This document shows, piece after piece, positions 1 to 10,655 of a stretch of 25,400 nucleotides of DNA. Below the pieces are notes generated by a model. That model ran no database searches. It worked only from the letters and a program-made list of their open reading frames with translations, and was not told the origin of the DNA. The DNA comes from Tieghemiomyces parasiticus (lineage: Eukaryota; Kickxellomycota; Dimargaritomycetes; Dimargaritales; Dimargaritaceae), in assembly GCA_027575765.1 (NCBI GenBank), contig JANBPT010000706.1, forward strand, positions 1 to 25,400, in the 5' to 3' direction. Numbering within the stretch: position 1 is the first letter of the stretch; each line of letters opens with the position of its first letter. The translations under genes and the position numbers were made by a program.

Positions 1-266
1 CGAGCTCCGTTCTACATCTCGACCGTCTGCACAGGAAAGTGTCGTCGCCGGAGACGCCAAAGAGCCTGGTGCGGAATTGTCGGACGGAGCCGACACGACA
101 TAAGCATCATATATATCGCAACCTGTTAATACGCGTACCTTCTAATTTCCGTTACCCGGCAACGTGAATTGACCCGAGTCGATACTGTTGCCAACCCGCA
201 CGAAAACTGTACACAGATGCAATGATATCTGACGAATAGCCAGGAGTACGTGATCATCTCTGCCAT

Positions 267-2436
267 TCACGCTTTCTTGCCCCTCAAATTAGAATCCGCT
301 GCCGCAATATCGAGAGCCGCTCGGAACGCACGGAGTAGATTGTCAGTATCCTCTAAGCCTATGCTGCAACGGATCAGATTACGGGATACGCCGTACTTTT
401 CCGCCCAGTCCAATTCGTGGTAGTGGGCCAGGATGGTGTATGGGCTGACCAGGGTGAAGTTGGTGCCAAGGGAGGGCCCCTTCGCGCAGATCATGGCGTC
501 ATATAAGGCCGGGGTAGCGGCCGGATCGGCCAATACGATAGAGAGGAGGCCACCATAGCCGCCGTCGGGGTACTTGATTTGCTCGTAGTGGTCGCGTTGA
601 ACGTACTTGGGATAAAAAACGTCCTTGACCAGGGGGTGGCCACGAAGCATGTCCGCAAGAGCCTCGGCATTGGTGTTGATCCGGCGTACGCGATCACGGA
701 AAGTCCGTGAGTTACGCTCCATGAACACGGCGTCCTCACACCAGTAGAGGTCTTCGTAATGTGTCCAGATGGCGGTCTTCAGCAGGGCGTAGTACGGGGC
801 GGCCGGGTTGAGAATGAGACTGCCGCCCATCACGTTGCTGTCACCGCTGAACACCTTGGTGAGGCTAGACACAACCATGTCGGCGTAGGCCAGGGTGTTC
901 ACGTTGACAAAGTTGCCGATGGTCTCATCCACCACGATGACGAAGCCGTACCGGTCAGCCAATTTGCGCAGGCGGGGCAGGTCGGGGGTCTTGAGCAGCG
1001 GGTTACCCGGGCACTCGCAGAAGAGACCACGTACCGGACGTGGCGTCACGGCGTTCGTTGCCGTGGACGCAGCGTTAGTGCGGCGGAGGAGATCTTCCAA
1101 CCCGACATAATCCCGGTCATCGCCGTAGGCCAGAAAATGACACTCTGGCCCAAATTTTTGCAAAATTTTCAGAGTATCAGTGTAGGGAAACCCGAAACAC
1201 ACGGTGGCGACCTGACCCGTAGTGCTCGATGGGTCTTCGGATCCAGAGGTGAGCGCGGCCTGCAGGAAGCGGTGGGCGCCGTAGATAGCGCTCATGCCAG
1301 TCGGGAACAGAAAGACGTCTTCGGCCGTTACGGTGGCCGTTTGAGGCTCGTCGGTATCGAGTTCCGATGGGGACTGGATGGCCTGGGCAATACGCTGACG
1401 TAGGGCCTTTTTACAGTAGGTATCACCCGTCGCGACTTCTACGTTTCGTCCGTAGCGAATTTCGAGGTACTCGGCAGTTTCGTCAGGGTCAGTTGCAGAT
1501 TGGGCGGTAGAGATAACGGGGGAGACGTCCGATTCTCCACTGGAAGCATTAGTAAGGCGGGCTGACGACGAGGTCGGACGTTGCCGCTGGTACCGCGGGT
1601 GACCCTGACGGGGCACCCAAGACGTAGACGAGGGACGAGTGGACACTTTAGAGGCTGTCGTCGGTGAACGAGGCGGAGAGGCCAGGCCGCCGAGGGCGCG
1701 AAGGCAGTGGGAGGCCAGACGAGAAGATACAATCTCACCAGAGTGCTGCCAAAACAGTTTGGCCGTACCAGCCGCCCAGTCCCGTGTGTAAAACACCGGA
1801 TACACGCTCAGGGTGCGGTGACGTAGGTCTTCAACGGGTAACCAAGGGCTCGAAGGTACCTGGAATTCCATGATCCGGACCTCTGACGCCCCGGCATCTT
1901 CGCCGTCCGGTCCCGCGCCAGCTGGAGGCGCCGCAAACTTAAGGATGAAATCATGGCACTGCTCGGCCACCCGCCGGGATGGGAAAACGAGGCAAGCCTC
2001 TCCAGCCTGGCCATGGCGGGCTTCAATCTGACGGCAAAGCTACATTGGTAAAGTTGGGTGATGGTTGGATGGAAAGTGGTGTGGAATTAGGTCTGAGGTA
2101 ACGCTGCGTACGCTATACAAGCGTAGAAGGAGTCAAATTCGATTCCTGAGGCCTTCTGTACCGGTGGACTAGTGAGGGTGTACGCTTGGTTAGTCCAAAG
2201 GCTACTCTGCCAAGCAGCTGACGCTGAGGTCGTTCTGCCTTACTTACCTCTTGTACCGCGCGGTGGTAAAAGAACCGCGGGTAGCCGCTGACCATGGCGG
2301 CAGCAATTCGTGGATGACCCTCCTCGTAGTCGATGTTGTCTTGCCAGTACGGCAGGGACACAGACACGGCGTGCTCGACGTTGGCCGGAATAGGCTGGCC
2401 GGAGGCCGGGAATTTGGGCAGGGTGTTGGTAGACAT
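267..2436 (-). CDS. STR2: Cystathionine gamma-synthase (Str2-type), PLP enzyme of transsulfuration
   Basis: Two exons on the minus strand: 2436-2248 and 2039-267. The intron (2247-2040) has donor GTAAGT and acceptor TAG and is phase 0, giving 653 residues, close to the roughly 640 of yeast Str2. The family joins cysteine to an activated homoserine to make cystathionine for methionine synthesis, using pyridoxal phosphate. Exon 1 carries the fungal N-terminal motif around LPYWQDNIDYEEGHPR. The C-terminal half is the fold-type I Cys/Met-metabolism domain, with FPTGMSAIY, FCECPGNPL, VVDET (Asp about 434) and SSLTK, whose Lys (about 458) should bind PLP. I chose the ATG at 2436 because upstream in-frame sequence looks untranslated. 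A Ser/Thr/Pro/Arg-rich insert of about 70 residues lies near residues 180-250. A related cystathionine lyase-like PLP enzyme is the main alternative, but the N-terminal extension argues for Str2. Confidence 0.9.
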
Positions 2437-3938
2437 GGTTGCTAGAGGGTAGGCGAATGACACGACTGTGTCGAGCTGTGAACCTGTTCGGACGGACCCA
2501 ACTGTGGCCGTCAGGGATAGGGTGGAAAGGGATGCCACGTAAGGGAATGCGTCGGCGAAGCAAGAATAAGCAAGCGGGTGCGACACTGAGTTTCTCGCTG
2601 AACAGAGCAACAGAGAGTCAGAAAAGAGAAGTGGCCGAACTGGCCCCAGGACTATGCACCTTGTAGCTGTGGCAGCCTGGGTTTGTTCCGAGAGAGGCAA
2701 GGGTCCGCGGTAGAACCTAACAGCAACAGAACAAAAAGTAGCCCAAAGGGTATGGGGTAGCCAGAAGTTGGTTAGTCATGATGCACCAGGACAGGGCCGC
2801 CAATCAATAGAAAGGTTTATGGGCGATTGGGCTGAGATGGGGATGATGGTTCCCGAGAGTATGAATGATATTATCCACCCTGTGGACTGGCCGCTGCCTA
2901 AAACGCCACTCGAGACCATACCGTTCGGCTAGGGGTCAACCCAGAGAATGTACATCACTACCCAGTGACGCCATTGTGAGTCACGGCACTACTGATTGCA
3001 TTTGCAGACGGACCTGGCCGTTCGACCAGTGCACACTTCGCGCCCTCCAGGTTGCCGCTACCACCAGAAGTAACGACGCGGATCCTGCCACCCATAACCA
3101 TGGCGGCGTATCCACGCCTCGATGGCGCATAGCATAGCCTGCGGTTACGGACCATGGATCGCAGGGCCCAACGGCATACATAGGCTACCCCTTGACCTGG
3201 CCGCCACCACCGTCTGCCTTGGGGCCACTATGAAATAAGCCTACATCCCGTCTGTCCTGCCTGCCGTTTAGGAATCCAGGCTTATTCGGGAGCAATGCCC
3301 GAGTCAAAGGCAACCGTGAAATTCCGAAGACTGTAGGCACCTCGGCTTAGTCCCACCTGTCACTTGCGCCGGTCAGCTTATGATATGCATGCTGACCTAC
3401 ACTCTTCAGTGCTGGCTGTGACCAGTCAGCCCCCCCCCAGGCCAGCTCTACAACTTATATTAGGGTCTGGAACTCAGCGTCGGCTCGCCGTGTACCACTG
3501 TGTTTAGGGTTGGGGGGGAGGCAGTACCAATATTTTCCGTATACAGCCGATTGAAGTTTTCAACTATTGGATCCGTTTTGGCAATTATGGTCTCACATGT
3601 GTAACAGATAAGTGTATATTCACCTGGCCTTGTGAAAGCTCAGGCACCTCTAGAGCCTTAAACCCCGCTTCTCTCCCTGCCTTCCCTTCTCCCCAACCAC
3701 CTCACCGGGCGCTCCGCCAGCCCGTCCGCGTTGTTGAGAGTAACCATATTTGACTATTTAATGCACTTAAGCGACCAAAAGACACCATCGTAGCCAGCGC
3801 TTTCATACTTAACTGGCACCTTAACATTCCCATTTCTTATTACATCCTCCCTTTTTTGGGACGTAATGACCTTCAATTGTGCTGGCTATTTGATATCTAT
3901 GACCCTCCCTACACGTCATTTCCTAACCGTTAGTAAAC
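2437..3938. other. Intergenic region between divergent genes
   Basis: About 1.5 kb lie between the heads of the cystathionine gamma-synthase gene (minus) and the secreted F-box-like gene (plus), so both promoters should be here. On the minus strand a CCAAT-type sequence (the plus-strand GCCAATCAATAG near 2800) sits about 370 bp upstream of the synthase ATG. The rest holds short ORFs on both strands without recognisable motifs, C and G homopolymer runs near 3427 and 3510, and a pyrimidine-rich patch at 3660-3720. I see no RNA gene or repeat. Confidence 0.5.
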
Positions 3939-5766
3939 ATGCATGCTGTATCGTGGCTGGGCTTTTTCCTATCACTTCTGGTCTGCACGATCGCTGCTCA
4001 GGACGCCCGCGAACGGTCTCCCCTGGACCGTGCTGATGACCTGGTTCTACATCACATTCTACGACATGTCGCCCAAGGAGACGCCTGGGAGGCCAGGCGC
4101 GTCTCGCGCCGTTTCCACGAAGTGAGCCGCCGCGACACATGGGTAGAGACAAGTCAGGTACGTACCAATCCCAGCCCGTTTGTTCCACGTCATGTGCAGA
4201 TGTACTATAGAAAATAGATGAAGGGTTGATGCGGTCCCAATCGGGGCACTGCCGAAAATCACGGTTACCCCTCTATTTCATGAGGCAGGACGATTTTTTT
4301 AACTACCGGGCGTTCCCTCTGGCCTACCAGCGACTGATTGCCGTGGTTAACCCACATACTAACTGCACCCTGCCTCACTGAATCCTCCATCCCACCAGGC
4401 CCTGAGCAGACTCCCCGGATTGTTGACAGCCGAACAGCCGGTCGTCGATCAGGTTAAGGCAGTTAAAGGGGACCTGACGCGCCTCAACCAGCACATACTG
4501 CAGGCAGAAATGGCCCTCCGACATACTGAGAAATCACTTCAAAATACCCGGTCCCAATTTTATGACGCCCTGCACGCCGACGAAACTCAATTGTCGTCAC
4601 CAGTGAAGCCGACCGCGGTTCATCAACAGACTGAACGCCGTCGGCATAAGTACCTTGTGGGCCGAGAGTGGACCAGCCTCGTCGGCCGATTAATCGACGT
4701 TAGTGCTGCCTGGACGGCATTCGATAACAAGGGGCACGAGTTGCTGACGCTCCTAACAGAATTGGACGGAGTTAACGCCATACTCACCACCCTCACCCGA
4801 CCGTTCGTCCGGGCCTGGCTGCTCAACGAGGCGCGACTTCGCCACCAGTCACCGGGTCTCATCACGCTATTCTTACAGGGATTAATCGACGAAGAGGAGC
4901 GAAAGTTGTTCGACACGTTTTACAGTGACGAACGGCGGTGGCCTGACCTGTTCCAGCTTCGGACGAGGATCCAGGCGTACCTCGGTCCCGGGTCCACCCT
5001 TTCCTGTGACCTCTTGCAGCCTAGTCAGCCTGATTCTGCCAGTGATGCAAGGGCCCAAGTGCCGAATGGGGCATCACAACGGGTGGTCCCTGAGGACCTA
5101 CTCCGCTCGCCCTACGCTGGGCTGTACGAATTGGTCCGTCGTAGCGACGACGAGCTTCTTGGCCAAGTACTCCGCCGTATATTGGGCGAAACCGACGGGA
5201 GTGGTGTTATGGGCCGATTGACTCATAGGGATACGGGCATCTTTAAGCTTGACCGCTATGACTACCTGTACGGCCCCCACCTACACAGTCATCCACGCAT
5301 CGAAGAGCCTCCTTACTGGGCCGCCGACTTGTCCGTGACTCTCATCACCTTACGCTTCCTTAAAAGCCCGACTGCCATCGGGCCGGCCTCGGTGCTTTAC
5401 CAGGTTCTGACTACCGCCAAATACACCACCAAGCGAACCCGTATGCACGTCTGGGCCCTCGGGATGGAACTCGGGGTTTCCAGCCTCGGATTTTTAACAA
5501 GGGATTTCACAGAGGACACGTATGCGCATGTCTACAATTGCGCGCGCGAGCGCAATTGGACAGTGGCCAGTCGCGTAGCTTCCCAACGTACAACCCTATT
5601 GAAGCGATACACCCGCAAGTGTCGCCATCGATTTTATACCGCTTCCCCTATCCGTCTAGGTCCTAAGCAGAGCCTCACTGTGCAGATGTTTGGCATTACC
5701 AAGGCTGAAAAGCTGGCCGCGGCCGCGGCTGAGAACCCCCATGTCATGCCTGGCACCTGGGTGTAA
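3939..5766 (+). CDS. Predicted secreted protein with an F-box-like segment (orphan)
   Basis: Two exons, 3939-4157 and 4399-5766. The 241-bp intron (donor GTACGT, acceptor CCACCAG) is phase 0 and the product is 528 residues. Residues 1-20 (MHAVSWLGFF, then LSLLVCTIAA) form a typical signal peptide with likely cleavage after Ala20. Residues about 31-69 then resemble an F-box: an acidic start, the pattern LxLHHILRHV, an ARRVSRRFHEVSRR helix and a closing Trp. F-boxes normally bind Skp1 in the cytosol, so pairing one with a signal peptide is odd. Residues about 88-130 are heptad-like and may form a coiled coil. The remainder is helical, unrecognised and ends after a short poly-Ala run. The start at 3939 is the ATG that gives the leader. 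Function unknown; it could be a secreted effector, or the F-box resemblance could be chance. Confidence 0.75.
5535..5558. repeat. Perfect inverted repeat inside the secreted-protein exon
   Basis: Arms CAATTGCGC (5535-5543) and GCGCAATTG (5550-5558) are perfect 9-base complements around a 6-base GC loop. The sequence is also coding, so it may be incidental, but it would fold strongly in the mRNA. Confidence 0.6.
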
Positions 5767-6615
5767 TGTTGTACCAGTCCGCCCACTTTTAGTAGCTAGT
5801 TGACTGGGACTGTGAAACGTTAGCGACATCTCCTGGCCCTTCCGTCAGGGCGACATTAAAGCAAGTGATCACAGAGACGGCGGCATGGCGAGAGGCGATC
5901 AATTGGCTAACCTTGGTCTGGTATCGCGAATGACAGTATTTTGACAGCGGTTGGTGTGCTAGGGTAGGCTGGGCACCATTTATCTTCCCAGCTTGACCAG
6001 CCTGCATTATTAATGAGCTTGCAAACCGACGAAACTCTGCGGGGCTTGCCACTATTGACTCGGAGGCGGCCTTCCCCAGCATACCTTGTCGATGCAACTC
6101 ACGCCGTTTTTTATTCAGTACATTCAGCTCGACCCTAAATAGTGGCTGCAAGGCGCACTTTCCAGGTCACTAGGTATGCATTTGACGATCCAGCTGAACG
6201 CCCTTTGGTGCGCTTAATCCAACTCGGCCACTTCAAGCAGCAACTTCTCCTGATGCTGTGGTACGCGGATACGCTCTTCCGCCTACATCCGTACGAACTA
6301 CAGAGTGCAGTTTCCGGCCTCATGCGACTGAGTTATTGTTCAGTTCTGGTTTCCTCCCTGTCTCTCTCAACAATGGAATGGCTACCCTTCCGAAACTATA
6401 CAGCCCATGTATCATCCGCACTGCCACCTCCTGACTCGTCTGTCGATGAACATACCCAGATACCCCTCCAACGGGCAGTCGGTCACGTAGCCCTTCCATC
6501 TTCTGTCACCCCCCCCATGACATCTACTTTCTCAAATAGCCGCTCACGCCGACGTTATCCAGTTTCTTGATAAATGGTGCGATGGGGTGCGAGCCTCTAC
6601 AGGTGGAGACTCGTA

Positions 6616-7077
6616 TCAGGAAAGGGACCAATCCCCGTCACAGCATAGTACTTCCCAGCCTTGACCATCAGCGTGTATAGCGAGCAAAAATATTTCCCAC
6701 ATCACCCCACAGTAGCTATATAAGTCCAGGGTGAGTCTCTCCTGCCAAACCATTGTCCTCCTGTTACCCGCTTCCTTCCGTTTACTGTCATTAGTTCTAT
6801 CGGCCCATAGTATACGGGTGCATGGAGGGAATAACATTGACATTCGCCAGTACTTAGTCACTGTTTCCTGAATCTCTGTATTCGATACCACGTCTTTCAA
6901 CTTAAGCCCTCCCATAGATATTTGTGATTGGCTTAATCCGCCACGCCCGATAACATCCGTGGTAAGAAACTTTCGCCAGTAAGGTCGCTCTCGACCTGGG
7001 ACTTCAGTCGGATTGGGGGTTAAATCGTACTTGGCCCTTTGGGTGCTTCGACAGTTCTGTTTCCGAGGCCGGTGTCC
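6616..7077 (-). pseudogene. Possible relic of a non-LTR (LINE) reverse transcriptase C-terminal region
   Basis: The minus strand is open from just after a stop at 7080-7078 down to 6616. Its translation contains RPYWRKFLTTD followed by MGGLKLKDVV and then KYWRM. The pattern of a tryptophan, a short basic stretch, GGLxLxD and then K(Y)W resembles the segment just after the reverse-transcriptase domain of L1-like LINEs. The two stops immediately upstream and the lack of any catalytic YxDD-type motif show that it is at best a decayed fragment. The call rests on one short motif. A conserved-looking TATA box on the plus strand falls inside it, so it could instead be a chance ORF in a promoter region. 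Confidence 0.33.
6716..6739 (+). promoter_or_regulatory. TATA-type core promoter candidate upstream of lipase gene 1
   Basis: CTATATAAGTC (6716-6726), then a 9-base spacer, then TCTC (6736-6739). The same 11-mer, spacing and TCTC occur at 9735-9758 upstream of the second lipase gene. It lies about 750 bp before the assigned ATG, so a long leader, a 5' UTR intron or a separate transcript would be needed. Confidence 0.35.
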
Positions 7078-7479
7078 TTACTAAGCCTCATCTACCACGC
7101 TGCCTAAGAAAATGGCGCCAGTCTCTCCGCGAGAGTCGAGCGTAATTAGTATGACGCTGCGGTGGAACCTGGGACATCACTATCTACCATCGTAACTGTT
7201 TTTAATCATACTACATGCGGGCCAGTGTGAAAGGCAGAATATAGACGGGGCCAAAAGGGGACTTTGGTTGCTACCTTTTCATAGCTTCCGCACTGATATG
7301 AACATTCCCAACTCTCGGCAATGCATGAAGACTCAGCACGGGTACGGCGAGAAGCCGGGGCCTTATCGTTTTCAACCCGTTCCTGAGATCAACTTCGACC
7401 CCTTTTTCCACCTATCTGTGCTAACCACTAACCACCACTTGACTTTTATTGGCACACGGCTGTCAGTCGTTATACAACG

Positions 7480-9055
7480 ATGGATCCCGAGACTTATATC
7501 AATGCCTGGGTAGAAGCCATGGTCGGGCGGGCGAGGGACCCGGCCACTAAACCCTCGCGATCCTCCAGGCTTCCCTCGTTCAGATGTTTTCCATCCGTTC
7601 CCAAATACACGGGCCCATTCCCAGTGGGGGTCCATGATATTGAGTGGAAGAAGACTGACGTGGCCTCGGAAGTTTCTGCTTTACAGCCCGAGCTATTCGA
7701 TACCGCCTACGTGACCGCACGCATCTATTACCCGGCTGCGCCTACCGGCCGTGAAGCTAGGCCCCATTGGATGCCCCAACCGATTTCCGTCTACACTGAA
7801 GGTAAGTCTGCGGCCGAGATGACATTATAGTTAGTTAGTCTAATCTCCTGGATAAATCGAGTCACTTTTTTGACGTATCGGCATTACCCTCCTCTCCGAT
7901 CGATATCGTCGCCTTTGTGCCGCTCAATATACAGGTTACGGTCGTTATCTCAAACTTCCCAAATGGACCAGCCGTATCGCCACTGGTTTCATCCGCACCG
8001 CAAAGTTAGACGCCCGCATCCGCCCTCCGCTTGCCGCTAGCCTTTCCCAGTTTTCGACCGCGACAGAGAAGACTGCCGAGGCCGACGCGGCGACGGAGCA
8101 GGCCGCGACTCGCTTCCCGGTAATCTATTTTGTCCACGGAATAGCAACCTGCCGGTCGACCTGCGCGCTCGTATGTGGCGAGCTGGCCTCCCGTGGATTC
8201 GTGGTAGTGACCCCGGAGTGTAGCGATGGTTCGGGTGCCACGTGCTACTCGCCTCACATGAAAGTTCACTACAAACCTATTCCCGAAGACCACGATAGGC
8301 ACGCCTATTGGCATCAGCGACTCCTCTGGCGGACTATCGAACTGGAGGAAACGATCCGGATGGTTGAACGGGTGGTGGTTGGTACCGATCAGGACCCTGG
8401 AATGCCTGATGGACTCTCGGAGTATAGTAATCCGCACCGCGTCTTCACCGAGGAAGAGTTGGAGCGTGACGGTGGGTTCAGACTGCGTCATCTCCGCGGT
8501 CGCCTCGACCTTGACCAAACCATCCTAGCCGGTCACAGTTTTGGTTCGGCGGTGGTGTTCCAAGACCTGTCCAGTTTCTCCCACCCCAATGTCAAGGCTG
8601 TCGTAGCGTTGGATCCCTGGATTTATGCGATGAGTCGAAACGAGCGTATCTTGGACCACCCGGTCCTGATTATTAACTCGGAGTTTTTCACGCAATGGGA
8701 CGAGCACCACAGTGAGATGTTGCAGCCTTACATTTGCTCGAAGCAGCCGGGCAGGGGCAAGGACAAAGCCAACTCGTTGCTCATCACCATCCTTGGGGCT
8801 CGTCACGTAGATCAAGGCGATGTTCCTAGCTTATTTCAACACTTGAATGGCTTAGTGAGGTTTTTCGGCCGCCGTGGTGCTAGCAGAAGCATCCATCCTC
8901 ATTACAGTATCAGGCTGAATGTGAGCGCCTTCGTAACCTACGTTGGTCCATACCTGTCTGCCACCGTGCGCCAGAACCTGGAGGAGGACCCGTTCATCCT
9001 GAGCGACGACGATACCACCCGACCACCCGAGATTCGGATCGACAAGCGGTTCTAG
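7480..9055 (+). CDS. PAF-acetylhydrolase-like phospholipase, tandem copy 1
   Basis: Exons 7480-7801 and 7935-9055. The 133-bp intron (GTAAGT, ACAG) interrupts a Gly codon in phase 1, giving 480 residues. Enzymes of the plasma/type II PAF-acetylhydrolase family (alpha/beta hydrolases) cleave short or oxidised sn-2 acyl groups from phospholipids. Matches run through the whole protein: KYTGPFPVG near the start, HGIATCRS with LASRGFVVV before the nucleophile, the elbow GHSFG (Ser about 309), ALDPWIY (Asp about 334), LIINSEFF, and ITILGARHVD (His about 398). These give the expected Ser-Asp-His triad in the right order. No signal peptide or membrane segment is seen, so it is probably intracellular. 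The ATG at 7480 is supported by the matching start region and identical exon-1 length in copy 2. An AATAAA lies 113 bp after the stop. Confidence 0.9.
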
Positions 9056-9167
9056 AGCTGCAAGGCCCAGAGCGTCGCGTATCGCGCAAAGGGATGGATA
9101 CGATACCGGCAGAGAGGCCGCATTTACTTGTCAATAGGCACTAGGGACAACCTTTCCATACCCTCGG

Positions 9168-9173
9168 AATAAA
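9168..9173 (+). terminator. Polyadenylation signal AATAAA after lipase copy 1
   Basis: AATAAA lies 113 bp past the stop in the context CGGAATAAACA, which is the same context as the site after copy 2. Confidence 0.5.
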
Positions 9174-9734
9174 CAACCCAAATGGCGCCCTTTGCTACGG
9201 TCTAAGCGTGATTAGTAGCGAGAAGGCTCGCTTGCTGACAGTATGCAGTGACTGACCTCTAAGCGCGCCTCTACAATTCATACCACGGGTTTGCCTTGCC
9301 TACAACGTTCTACGTATCAGCTCCAGAACTAAAAGGGTGGGTCATCGACTGGAAGGCTAGTCGCCAGCGTACCGACCGCCACAGTTAGAAGCGTGATTCG
9401 CATTATACTTGTAGACATGTACCCCATTCCACCCTCTGCATCTAGGGTCCCGCCATGGCTCGTCATCGGCAGGTTAGTCCCGAGGCACGGTCCTATCGGT
9501 CGGGGAATCGCAACCGCCGACGGGCCTTATTGACCAATCCTGCCATATCCCTGGTACACACGCCACTTAGGTGGTGGGATCTCGCCCATATCCGGTCTGG
9601 CGGGGTCCTCAGTCCACCGTCATTAGTACTCCCGATTGCCCCACCCTTTCCCCCGTGCCCCACTGAATGATGCCCGGTCGTGGGTGACACTGCCTGTGCT
9701 GGCCTTATTCACACCACTTCCCAACTTGAGTGGA

Positions 9735-9758
9735 CTATATAAGTCACTGGTCGGTCTC
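9735..9758 (+). promoter_or_regulatory. TATA-type core promoter candidate upstream of lipase gene 2
   Basis: CTATATAAGTC (9735-9745), a 9-base spacer and TCTC (9755-9758), the same arrangement as at 6716-6739. It is about 910 bp ahead of the assigned ATG at 10656. Confidence 0.35.
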
Positions 9759-10655
9759 CACCTCCAACAATTATCAGTCTTAATCACCAATTCCTTCAAC
9801 TCCACTTATTAGACCTGTGGTTCCTCATTTCGCGGCTGCCCTGTAATATACGCCCAGCCTCTGCCCCGTGCCTTCTAAATTCCACCCCGCGCCGTATCGA
9901 CCGAAGCACCACGGCCTTTCGACTCTTGCTTACGTAGTCTACCCTCCAACCCTACAGCTAGGTAAGGTGACTGTCAGGCTACCACGTCACGCGTATGGTT
10001 TCGATAGGTCACGGGCCCAGCCCCTGCCCTCGCTTCCACCACCACCCAAGGTCGGATACAGAGCTTCGTATTGACGCACGAATATCCGGCATAACAGCTC
10101 ACACCGTGGGCAGTGCCTGTTTACCCACAGGGGCCAGAAAATGGTCCGCTGCTAGGGCGATCGGTGTGCGCTAGGGGCATGTAGCGGTTTCGGGGGGAAA
10201 CTAGGGGCTAATGACACCGAGAGCTGGCGGTAGACTATACCAAGGGGAAAGAAGGCCGGTTTGGTCCTTGGACCTGTTGGTGTGGGAGGGCCAGTGAGTT
10301 ACATCGAAATGACCATCCCATGCAGGTTTCCCACTGTTAGTGTTGGCCCGACACCCTCCACGTTGTACCCCAGGAGCTAGTGATACCCCAGCTACGAGAC
10401 GGCATGCGTTCCCCCTCCTTTACCCTGCTGCAATGTGTTCAAACCCATCGGCATTACCTTTGCCTGCCACGGACAGCCCTTTAGAGCCTCTGGGCGGCAT
10501 GTGAAGACTAATATACAGGAAAAGTGATTCCTCGTAGCCATAAAATGCGACATTGGCACCTTACTCAACCAGTAACCCCTTTACTATATACCTCTATCTT
10601 CTCTTGAACGTCGTTCTTACCACCCCAGCGCCCGATAGATACCAAACATCCAATC

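Larger units (their letters stand above)
5767..7479. other. Intergenic region with unrecognised ORFs and possible transposon debris
   Basis: This 1.7-kb stretch separates the secreted-protein gene from the first lipase gene. It contains an open frame on minus at 6151-5789, basic at its start (LNKKRRELHRQG), and one on plus at 6142-6570 (starting MAARRTFQV) that overlaps it by about ten bases. Neither is recognised and neither has clear gene signals. A possible LINE reverse-transcriptase relic follows on minus (listed separately), as does a TATATAAG box at 6717. The last 400 bp should include the proximal promoter or leader of the lipase gene. Confidence 0.4.
9056..10655. other. Intergenic region between the two lipase genes
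   Basis: About 1.6 kb. It holds the 3' end of copy 1 with AATAAA at 9168, a TATATAAG promoter candidate at 9736, and only short ORFs (for example 9455-9670 and 9868-10074) without recognisable motifs. A GGTAAG donor-like sequence at 9961 would allow a 5' UTR intron, but I cannot show one. TACTATATACC near 10581 is a closer TATA-like candidate for copy 2. Confidence 0.4.

Noticed and set aside
759..1403. 214-codon plus-strand ORF
   Set aside because: It is antisense to the conserved catalytic region of cystathionine gamma-synthase and has no family-like motif.
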